NCBI GenBank assembly: GCA_963735885.1
Contig: CAVTMP010000007.1
Coordinates: forward strand, 62,001-126,000
Length of the DNA: 64,000 bases
Reading direction: 5' to 3'
From: JBBSBL01 sp963735885
GTDB lineage: Bacteria; Actinomycetota; Thermoleophilia; Solirubrobacterales; Solirubrobacteraceae
In this document: positions 47,143-53,663 of the stretch, in pieces
Layout of the letters: every line of letters begins with the position of its first letter
How positions within the stretch are numbered: position 1 is the stretch's first letter
Position numbers and translations under genes: made by a program
The notes under the pieces: model-generated
What the model saw: only the letters and a program-made list of their open reading frames with translations
Databases searched by the model: none
Told to the model about the DNA's origin: nothing

Positions 47143-47610
47143 TCAGGCGGGCGCGACGGCGGGCTCGGGGTCGGTACGGCGGGAGAACGCGACGAGATCG
47201 GCCAGCGTGGTGGTCTGCAGCGAGCGGACGATGCCGCCCTGGACCCGGGTCCACAGCACCTTCGTGGCGCACGCCTGGCCGTGGTCGCCGAGGTGGGAGC
47301 AGGCGATCCGCTCGGTGTCCTCCTGGACGAAGCACTCCATCGGCGCGATCGCCCCCTCCAGCGCCTCGACCACGTCGTCCATCGTGATCTCCTCGGCGGG
47401 CCGGGCGAGCCAGTAGCCGCCGTGCGCGCCGCGCGCGCTCTCCACGAGGCCCGCCTTGCGCAGGCGGGCGACGACCTGCTCGAGGTACGCGAGCGGGAGC
47501 GACTCCGCGTCGGCGAGGGCCTTGAGCGAGACGGGGCGGCCGGGCTCCTGGCGCCCGAGCTCGATCATCAGGCGCACCCCGTACTCGGCCTTCGAGGAGA
47601 AGATCGTCAC
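47143..47610 (-). CDS. Rrf2-family regulator of the suf operon
   Basis: 155 residues from GTG 47610, 8 nt after a TAGGAT hexamer (47619-47624). Winged helix with FSSKAEYGVRLMIELGRQEP, VSLKALADAESLPLAYLEQV and LVESARGAHGGYWLARPAEE. Three Cys (MECFVQED, ERIACSHL, GQACATKV; spacing C-x10-C-x9-C) could hold an Fe-S cluster as in IscR/SufR-type repressors. Position at the head of the suf genes suggests feedback control of cluster synthesis. Confidence 0.9.
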   Translation of the reverse strand: MTIFSSKAEYGVRLMIELGRQEPGRPVSLKALADAESLPLAYLEQVVARLRKAGLVESARGAHGGYWLARPAEEITMDDVVEALEGAIAPMECFVQEDTERIACSHLGDHGQACATKVLWTRVQGGIVRSLQTTTLADLVAFSRRTDPEPAVAPA

Positions 47611-47712
47611 GAGCGGAAATCCTACCAGCAGGGTCGGCAATGACTCGGCGCGGGGCCGACGCTGCGCGTCTACGATCCGCGCGTCCGCCGTCCGACCCGG
47701 AGCCCGCCCCCC

Positions 47713-48369
47713 ATGCCGACCCGTCGCCTCGCCGCCCTGCTCGTGCTCGTCCTGATCGCCGCCGTCGCGCTCGCCGCCGGCGGGGCGCGCGCCGCCCACG
47801 GCGTGCTGCCGGCCGACCGGGTGATCGCCTACAAGGACTCCGGGGCGTGGGATCGGGCGATCGCCCGCCAGGCCGGCAGGGCGCGGAGCTACGTCGCCGC
47901 GCGCGCGAGGAGGGCGACGCGGCCGTCGAAGCTCGCGCTCGTGCTCGACATCGACGACACCTCGCTCTCGACCTACGCCTGCCAGAAGCCGGACTTCAGC
48001 GCCGCTCGGCTGGCCGGCTGCGTGGTCGGCGCGAAGCTGCCGGCGATCCGCCCGACGCTCGCGCTCTACCGCTTCGCGCGGGCGAAGGGCGTGACGGTCG
48101 TCTTCATCACCGGACGGCCGGCGTCGATCAAGGCGCTGACCGTGAGCAACCTCCGGCGGGCCGGCTACTCCGGGCGCGACCGTCTCGTGCTCAAGCCGGC
48201 GAGCTACTCCAAGCCGAGCCTCGTCCCCTACAAGGCGGGTGCGCGGAAGGCGCTCGAGCGGCGCGGGCTCGACGTGGTCGCGGACGTCGGCGACCAGCGC
48301 AGCGATCTCACCGGCGGGTCGGCGGACCGGACCTACAAGTACCCGAACCCGATGTACTTCACGCCGTGA
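47713..48369 (+). CDS. Secreted HAD-family acid phosphatase
   Basis: 218 residues from ATG 47713. Signal peptide MPTRRLAALLVLVLIAAVAL followed by AAGGARA. HAD motif I LALVLDIDDTSLST with the nucleophile Asp, motif II VVFITGRPASIK, motif III Lys in the YKAGARKAL segment and motif IV VVADVGDQRSDLTGG. The pattern matches class B / plant-type acid phosphatases (Pfam acid phosphatase B group) that cleave phosphomonoesters outside the membrane. Divergent from the suf operon. Confidence 0.88.
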   Translation: MPTRRLAALLVLVLIAAVALAAGGARAAHGVLPADRVIAYKDSGAWDRAIARQAGRARSYVAARARRATRPSKLALVLDIDDTSLSTYACQKPDFSAARLAGCVVGAKLPAIRPTLALYRFARAKGVTVVFITGRPASIKALTVSNLRRAGYSGRDRLVLKPASYSKPSLVPYKAGARKALERRGLDVVADVGDQRSDLTGGSADRTYKYPNPMYFTP

Positions 48370-48382
48370 CCGCCGTGCGCGC

Positions 48383-49558
48383 GTGACGCCGCTCGCGTCC
48401 TCGGCCGACCTCGCCGGGCTCGCCGAGCGGGCCGGCCGCGCCGGGCGCATCGGAATCGACACCGAGTTCATGAGCGAGGGGCGCTACCGCCCGCTCCTCT
48501 GCCTGGTCCAGGTCGTCGCGCCGGACGGCGACGGCCTCGACATCGCGATGGCCGACCCGCTGGACGCCGAGGCGCCGGACGTCGGCCCGCTGGCGCGGGT
48601 GCTCGCCGACCCGGCGATCGAGGTCGTGGTCCATGCCGGCCGCCAGGACGTGGCGATCCTCCGGCGCGAGTGGGCGACCGAGGTCGCGACGCTGTTCGAC
48701 ACGCAGGTCGCGGCGGGCTTCGCCGGGTTCGCGGCCCAGGCCGGCTACGGGAACCTGCTCGCCGGCGCGCTGGGGATCTCGGTGCCGAAGACCGCGAGCT
48801 ACACCCGCTGGGACGCGCGCCCGCTCTCCGCCGAGCAGCTCGCCTACGCCCGCGGCGACGTGGAGCACCTGCTGCAGCTGCGCGACGCGCTGGTCGGGCG
48901 GCTCGAGGCACGCGGGCGCCTGGAGTGGGCGCGCGAGGAGTGCCGGCCGGTGGCCGGGAGCACCGACGTCCGCGACCCGTGGGAGACGTGGCGGCGCCTG
49001 CCGAAGGTCAGCTCGCTCTCGGGCGCGCACCGCGCCGTCGCCCGCGAGCTCGCCGCGTGGCGCGAGACCGTCGCCGAACGGGAGGACAAGCCGGTCGGCT
49101 CGATCGTCCAGGACGCCGCGCTCGTCGAGATCGCCCGCCGGCAACCGCGCGAGGCCCGCGCCCTGGCGGACATCCGCGGGATCCACCAGGGGATCGTCAA
49201 GCGGCGCGGCGCGGAGATCGTCGCGGCCGTCGCGCGCGGGCGGGAGGCCGAGCCGATTCCCGGCGAGGGCGCCCGCAGCCGCGTCGACGCGCGCGACGCG
49301 CCGCTCGCGTCGCTGGCCGACGCGTTCGTCCGCTCCCGGGCGATGGCGGCGGGCGTCGCCTCGGAGCTCGTCGCCACGCGCGCCGACCTCACCCGGATCG
49401 TCGCCGGGGTCCGCCACGGCGAGCCGGAGCCCGACGTGCGGACCCTGCAGGGGTGGCGACGGACGCTGGTGGGCGACGACCTGCTGGAGCTGCTGCACGG
49501 GCGGCGGTCGCTGGCGGTCGGGCCGGGCGGGGCCGTGGTCGCGACGGACGTGAGCTGA
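48383..49558 (+). CDS. rnd: Ribonuclease D
   Basis: 391 residues from GTG 48383. 3'-to-5' exoribonuclease for tRNA and rRNA maturation. DEDDy motifs: Exo I RIGIDTEFMSEGRYRP, Exo II VVHAGRQDVAIL, Exo III QLAYARGDVEHLLQLRD. An HRDC domain follows (PVGSIVQDAALVEIARRQPR). C-terminal region helical. Complete, no frameshift. 13 nt downstream of the phosphatase gene. Confidence 0.93.
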   Translation: MTPLASSADLAGLAERAGRAGRIGIDTEFMSEGRYRPLLCLVQVVAPDGDGLDIAMADPLDAEAPDVGPLARVLADPAIEVVVHAGRQDVAILRREWATEVATLFDTQVAAGFAGFAAQAGYGNLLAGALGISVPKTASYTRWDARPLSAEQLAYARGDVEHLLQLRDALVGRLEARGRLEWAREECRPVAGSTDVRDPWETWRRLPKVSSLSGAHRAVARELAAWRETVAEREDKPVGSIVQDAALVEIARRQPREARALADIRGIHQGIVKRRGAEIVAAVARGREAEPIPGEGARSRVDARDAPLASLADAFVRSRAMAAGVASELVATRADLTRIVAGVRHGEPEPDVRTLQGWRRTLVGDDLLELLHGRRSLAVGPGGAVVATDVS

Positions 49559-49673
49559 GGCGCGGGCGCCGCCCCGCCCTGCACGACCCCTTGCAAGCCG
49601 CCCCGGCGCAAGATTCCTTGCAAACGGGCCGGTTTCCGGAGCGGCCGGCGCCGGTCCGTGGTACGGTCGCCCA

Positions 49674-49822
49674 CGACATCGAGAGCCGAGTCGCCGTGCC
49701 CCCGGGTGCGGCGAGCGGGGGACCCAATGTGGCCACGGCGGCCACGGGGGCGAATCGCCGAAGTTCCGGCGTAGCGCGAAACGGCGCGAGCCCGTCAGCT
49801 CACCTCGCAGGCTCAGGATCGA
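49674..49822 (+). promoter_or_regulatory. Cyclic di-AMP (ydaO/yuaA) riboswitch
   Basis: The leader before the cell-wall hydrolase contains ydaO-class hallmarks in order: GAGCCGAGTCGCC at about 49,681, GGGGGACCCAA near 49,716, GGGGGCGAATCGCCGAAG near 49,746, and the 3' block CCCGTCAGCTCACCTCGCAG at 49,791-49,810, which is almost the textbook 'CCGTCAGCTAACCTCGTAGGC'. A TACGGT promoter hexamer at 49,662-49,667 sets the transcript start near 49,674. c-di-AMP binding is expected to turn expression off, tying wall hydrolysis to c-di-AMP. No T-run terminator is visible; control may be translational. Confidence 0.88.
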
Positions 49823-49842
49823 CAACCGAGGTGGTACGCACC

Positions 49843-51009
49843 ATGGCCGACGTCCGTCGTGACCTGGCAACCGAAGATCTCTGGGCCCGCTCGCTCGAGC
49901 GCTCGCTCGTGCGCCGCGGCAGCCTGCGCCGCGCGGAGCTCGCCTACCTGAACGGCGGCGGGCGCCGCGACCTCTCGACGCCCGAGACCTGGACGCGCTC
50001 GCTCAACCGCTCGCTGCGCCGTCGTGCGGCGGCGCGATATCGCTGGTCGCTCGACCTGCCCTCCCCCAAGGGCCTCTCGCTCGCGGCCCTGCTGGCCACC
50101 ACGGCCGTCCCGGCGGCGGGCGCGCTGGCCGGCGCCGCCCCGGCGGCCGCGGCGAGCCACCGGATGAAGGCGCTGAAGCACCGCAGCCGCGGCGCCGCCG
50201 TGGCCCGCATGCAGCGCGCGCTCGGCCTCGCCGACGACGGCGTCTTCGGTCGCAAGACGCTCCGCGCGGTGAAGCGCTTCCAGCGGCGCCACGGGCTCAC
50301 GGTGGACGGCGTCGTCGGACCGGGCACCTGGTCGGCTCTCGGGCTCGGGAGCTGGCCGCACTCCTCCGCCCACCGCCGCCACCACCGGGCGCACCGCCGC
50401 GGCGGGACCGTCGCGCGCGGTGGCCGGGTCCCGCGGATGCAGCGCGCGCTCGGCCTCTCCGCCGACGGCGTGTTCGGGCCGCAGACCAAGCGCGCCGTGC
50501 GCCGCTTCCAGCGCTCCCACGGCCTGGCGGTCGACGGGATCGTCGGCCCCGGCACGTGGCGCGCGCTCGGCCTCGGCCGCTTCTCCGGCGGGCCGCTGAA
50601 GGCGCGCGGCGGGGGCGGTGGAGGAGGCCACTCGACGCGCGGCGGCATGCCGTTCGCGATCCGGGCCATGATCGCGGCGGCGAATCGCATCGCGCACACG
50701 CCCTACGTCTACGGCGGCGGGCACGGGTCCTTCGCCGCCTCGGGCTACGACTGCTCCGGCTCGGTCTCCTACGTCCTGCACGGCGGCGGGCGCCTGAGCG
50801 TGCCGCGCACCTCCGGCGGGTTCGAGAGCTACGGGCGTCCCGGCCGCGGCCGCTGGGTCACGATCTACGCGAACGGCGGCCACGTCTACATGACGATCGC
50901 CGGGCGACGCTACGACACGAGCGGCATGGATGACGGCACCCGCTGGGATCGCCGCCCGCGCTGGGACTCGGGCTCCGGCTACGTCGTGCGCCACCCGCAC
51001 GGGCTGTAG
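49843..51009 (+). CDS. Peptidoglycan hydrolase: two PG-binding domains plus NlpC/P60-like domain
   Basis: 388 residues from ATG 49843, 20 nt after the riboswitch. A cytoplasmic N-terminus carries two copies of a DLxTxxxWxRSLxRSLxRR motif (residues of about 6-23 and 44-61), then a signal-anchor (SLAALLATTAVPAAGALAGA). Two PG_binding_1 domains follow (MQRALGLADDGVFGRKTLRA and MQRALGLSADGVFGPQTKRA, each ending 'VDGxVGPGTWxALGLG'). A Gly-rich linker leads to an NlpC/P60-like domain with catalytic Cys in GYDCSGSVSYVL and His in NGGHVYMTIAGRRYD. It probably cleaves peptidoglycan peptides; expression is likely set by c-di-AMP. Confidence 0.9.
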   Translation: MADVRRDLATEDLWARSLERSLVRRGSLRRAELAYLNGGGRRDLSTPETWTRSLNRSLRRRAAARYRWSLDLPSPKGLSLAALLATTAVPAAGALAGAAPAAAASHRMKALKHRSRGAAVARMQRALGLADDGVFGRKTLRAVKRFQRRHGLTVDGVVGPGTWSALGLGSWPHSSAHRRHHRAHRRGGTVARGGRVPRMQRALGLSADGVFGPQTKRAVRRFQRSHGLAVDGIVGPGTWRALGLGRFSGGPLKARGGGGGGGHSTRGGMPFAIRAMIAAANRIAHTPYVYGGGHGSFAASGYDCSGSVSYVLHGGGRLSVPRTSGGFESYGRPGRGRWVTIYANGGHVYMTIAGRRYDTSGMDDGTRWDRRPRWDSGSGYVVRHPHGL

Positions 51010-51079
51010 CGGCGAGGCCCGTGGCGGTGCGGGCTCGCGTCTCGCCGCGCGTAACGAATCACGCGCTAGCCTCGACGGC

Positions 51080-51562
51080 ATGAGCATGAAGGTACGAAAG
51101 ACCGATGAGGAGTGGCGCGCGGAGCTCACGCCGGAGCAGTACGAGATCCTGCGCGGCAAGGGCACCGAGCGGCCCTGGACCGGCGAGCACAACGAGACCA
51201 AGGGCCCCGGCATGTTCCGCTGTGCCGGATGCGGGCAGGAGGTCTTCGCGGCCGACACGAAGTTCGAGTCCGGCTCCGGCTGGCCGAGCTTCTACGCCCC
51301 GGCCGGCGAGGGCGCGGTCGAGACCGAGACCGACCGCAGCCTGTTCATGACCCGCACCGAGGTCCTCTGCTCGGCGTGCGGCGGCCACCTCGGCCACGTC
51401 TTCGACGACGGCCCGAACCCGACCGGCCAGCGCTACTGCATCAACTCCTGCGCGCTCGAGTTCGAGCCGGCCCAGGAGGAGGCGGAGGGCTCGGCGCCCG
51501 AGGCGTCCGCTCCGTCCGGCGCGTCCGGCGCGGACGCACCGGACCCGCCGGACGCCGCGTAG
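51080..51562 (+). CDS. msrB: Methionine-R-sulfoxide reductase
   Basis: 160 residues; ATG 51080 follows a TAGCCT hexamer by 7 nt. Repairs oxidised methionine. Zinc Cys pairs in CAGCGQEVF and CSACGGHLGH, the SGSGWPSFYAP motif, GHVFDDGPNPTGQRYCINSC with the catalytic Cys in RYCIN. An additional Cys follows at RYCINSCAL where most MsrBs have Ala or Val; it might act as a resolving Cys. The Pro/Ala/Asp-rich tail of about 30 residues is not conserved. The 3' end is 8 nt from the convergent selenoprotein gene. Confidence 0.95.
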   Translation: MSMKVRKTDEEWRAELTPEQYEILRGKGTERPWTGEHNETKGPGMFRCAGCGQEVFAADTKFESGSGWPSFYAPAGEGAVETETDRSLFMTRTEVLCSACGGHLGHVFDDGPNPTGQRYCINSCALEFEPAQEEAEGSAPEASAPSGASGADAPDPPDAA

Positions 51563-51570
51563 CGGAGCGC

Positions 51571-52083
51571 TCAGGCGCGGAGCGCGGCGAGCACCTCGTC
51601 CGCCGCCCCGCGCGCCAGCGCGACCATCTCGTCGTCGGTCCGGTCCTGCACGGGATGGGGGACGAGCACCCGCCGCGCGCCGGGCTGGCCGAGCGCGCGG
51701 GCCTGGATCTCGGCCGCCTGGGCGAAGACCGAGGAGGCGACGAGCACCGCCGGCGTCCCGCGTCCCTCGAGATCGAGCACGTCGTGCAGACCGCACGACA
51801 CGCAGGAGCCTCAATCGGCGAGCGCCTCGATCACCGCGTCGCAGCGCTCCGCGATCTCCCGCCGCAGGTCACTCGGCGCCGGCTTGGTGAACGTCGGCTT
51901 CATCGTCCGCTCGACGGCGTGGCCGCGCGACGAGAGGATCCGCTCGAGCTCGTCGAGGAAGACGTCGCCGCGCGGCTTGCGGATGTCGAGCAGCGCGATG
52001 CGCGCGGGCCGTCCCGGCTCGAGCGGCGGGGCGAGCGGGCGCCCCTCGGGCGCGCTCTCGCGCGTGGGGTCGAGGATCGTCAC
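51571..52083 (-). CDS. UGSC-family selenoprotein (in-frame UGA = selenocysteine, residue 91)
   Basis: 170 residues from GTG 52083, which overlaps the stop of the upstream partner gene. The frame is continuous to 51571 except for one TGA at 51811-51813, lying in VIEALAD-U-GSCVSCGLHDVLD. A U-G-S-C motif at that spot matches the UGSC (seleno)protein family as I recall it. A near-ideal bSECIS hairpin follows (separate entry), and the sequence after the TGA is equally protein-like (GTPAVLVASSVFAQAAEIQA, ARRVLVPHPVQDRTDDE). The N-terminal part includes RIALLDIRKPRGDVFLDELE. Likely redox-active through Sec and nearby Cys residues; substrate unknown. Standard gene callers would split or truncate it. 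Confidence 0.88.
51777..51803 (-). promoter_or_regulatory. Bacterial SECIS element for the UGA at 51811-51813
   Basis: On the minus strand, 51803-51793 (GCGUGUCGUGC) pairs with 51787-51777 (GCACGACGUGC): 11 pairs, two of them G-U wobble, around the loop GGUCU (51792-51788). The first loop G lies 18 nt after the UGA, exactly as in E. coli fdhF as I remember it, whose apical loop is also GGUCU. This is the structure recognised by SelB for UGA recoding. Confidence 0.85.
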
Positions 52084-53561
52084 CGCCACGGCTCGACGCT
52101 CCTCGTCACCGGCGCGGACCCGATGTCCCCGGCGGCCCAGGATCCGTAGACCATGCTGAACAGCCCGGCGTCGCCCCCGGCGTGGACGAGCGTGACGCGC
52201 TCCGGGCCGGCGAACTTCGCGACGGGCAGCTCCGGGTCGGCGACCCACTTCGGGTCGATCCCCTCGGGCGAGCCGCCGGCGCCCTGGGCCAGCGCGCCGG
52301 CCGGCGAGTGGGTGAGCTCGTGCAGCCGGGCCTGCGTGCGCGCGCGGTCCCAGCCCGCCTCGCGCAGCACCCGGCCGTGCTCGGGCCCGAGCACGACCAT
52401 CCCGTCGAAGGCGAGGCGGAGCTTCGGGTGGGCGATCGACTCGAGCGCCGGCGCGAGGCTCGCGCACAGGCCCTCGGGGTCGCGCGCGAGCTGGTCGACG
52501 AGGACGCGCGGCGCCTCGGTGGCGAGCAGCGTGACGCCGGTCGCCTCGGCCGGCAGCCCGCGCGCCACGTGGAGCGGCTCGAACGGCGAGCCCTCGGCGC
52601 GCTCGGCGACGCACGAGGCGAGCTTGCCCATCTGCCCGTGCGCCGCCCGGTCCTCCTCCCGCGGCCGGCCCCCGCCGACGTTGCGGACCGTCAGCTGGAG
52701 CGCGCGGCCGGTGGTGAGGTTCGCGCGGTTGCCCTGGCCGAGCGCGTTGCCGCCGGACTCGAAGCCGAGCTCGTCGACGAGCGGCCCGCTGACGACGATC
52801 GTCGGCCCCGCCGGGTGCGTCGTCGCGACGAGGCCGTGGAGCGCGAAGGCCTCCTCGCAGGCCGCCTCGACCGCGGCGAGCACCACCGGCAGCACCTCGG
52901 GCGGGCAGCCGGCCATCACCGCGTTGATCGCCACCTTCTCGACCGTCGCCTCGCCCCCGTAGGGCGGGACGACGCCGACGACGTCCTGCGGATCGCGGGC
53001 GGTGTGCTCGAGCATCGCCACGACGCGCTCGGGCGTCGGCGGCACGACGGGCAGGCCGTCGGTCACCCCGCGCGCGAAGAGCGCCTCGAACTCGTCCTCG
53101 AGGCCGCCGACCTCGAGCTCGCGCGCCCGCAGCCGGCCCTCGCGGCGGGCGCGACGCGCGGCGAGCCGCGACGCGACGGCGGGATCGCGGGTCGCGCTCG
53201 CGCAGCCCGGCCGGCGCTCGGGGAGGCCGTCGAGCACCAGCGCGGCGCCCGCGACACCGGCCAGCCCGGCGAGCCGCTCGCGCTGGAGCCCCTCGACGCG
53301 GTCGCGCTCCTCCCCCGCGTCGAGCAGGATGACCGCGGGGACGGCGTCGGGATCGAAGCGCTCGGACAGCGCGAGGTCCGCGTCGAGCTCGGGAACGGCG
53401 CCGAGGCCCAGGCGCGACGCCTGCGCCGCCGTCTCGGCGGCCGGCGACTGGGAGAGGATGCGCAGCGGCGCCCCGGCCGCCCGCGCGGCGTCGAGCGCCG
53501 GCAGCACCTGGTCGCAGACCTCGCAGTCGTGCTTGACCAGGGCGAGCAGCTCGACGGACAT
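52080..53561 (-). CDS. UGSC-operon partner: N-terminal thioredoxin-like domain plus uncharacterised C-terminal domain
   Basis: 493 residues from ATG 53561, 8 nt after a TACCAT hexamer, probably leaderless. Residues of about 1-85 look glutaredoxin-like: LALVKHDCEVCDQVLPALDA has a CxxC at the fold's usual place, and AVPAVILLDAGEERDRVEGL carries the cis-Pro strand. A linker of about 60 residues leads to a larger domain with RGVTDGLPVVPPTPERVVAM, VVGVVPPYGGEATVEKVAIN, AVMAGCPPEVLPVVLAAVEA and GFESGGNALGQGNRANLTTG. I know no function for that domain. Its stop overlaps the selenoprotein start, so the two are translationally coupled and probably act together. Confidence 0.8.
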   Translation of the reverse strand: MSVELLALVKHDCEVCDQVLPALDAARAAGAPLRILSQSPAAETAAQASRLGLGAVPELDADLALSERFDPDAVPAVILLDAGEERDRVEGLQRERLAGLAGVAGAALVLDGLPERRPGCASATRDPAVASRLAARRARREGRLRARELEVGGLEDEFEALFARGVTDGLPVVPPTPERVVAMLEHTARDPQDVVGVVPPYGGEATVEKVAINAVMAGCPPEVLPVVLAAVEAACEEAFALHGLVATTHPAGPTIVVSGPLVDELGFESGGNALGQGNRANLTTGRALQLTVRNVGGGRPREEDRAAHGQMGKLASCVAERAEGSPFEPLHVARGLPAEATGVTLLATEAPRVLVDQLARDPEGLCASLAPALESIAHPKLRLAFDGMVVLGPEHGRVLREAGWDRARTQARLHELTHSPAGALAQGAGGSPEGIDPKWVADPELPVAKFAGPERVTLVHAGGDAGLFSMVYGSWAAGDIGSAPVTRSVEPWR

Positions 53562-53608
53562 CGGCGCCGATGGTACTGCGGCCGAGCCCCTGCTCGGCGG
53601 CGGCGAGA

Positions 53609-53654
53609 TGGTCGATTCCGCGGGCGCGGGGTCGTGGAATCGATCATCTACCCT
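53609..53654 (+). promoter_or_regulatory. Promoter/operator region of the M3 peptidase gene with repeated 27-nt sequence
   Basis: 53,624-53,650 (GCGCGGGGTCG, then T, then GGAATCGATCATCTA) recurs with one change at 63,611-63,637. It ends on the TA of a TACCCT hexamer (53,649-53,654) placed 9 nt before GTG 53664, so it spans the expected -35 to -10 interval. Arms TGGTCGATTCCGCG (53,609-53,622) and CGTGGAATCGATCA (53,633-53,646) form an inverted repeat with two mismatches, suggesting an operator. Confidence 0.6.
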
Positions 53655-53663
53655 CCCTCGCCG

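Noticed and set aside
51811..51813. Reading the TGA as a nonsense mutation splitting two ORFs
   Set aside because: Frame is conserved on both sides, the motif is U-G-S-C, and a SECIS hairpin lies at the correct spacing; a random stop would not bring these together.
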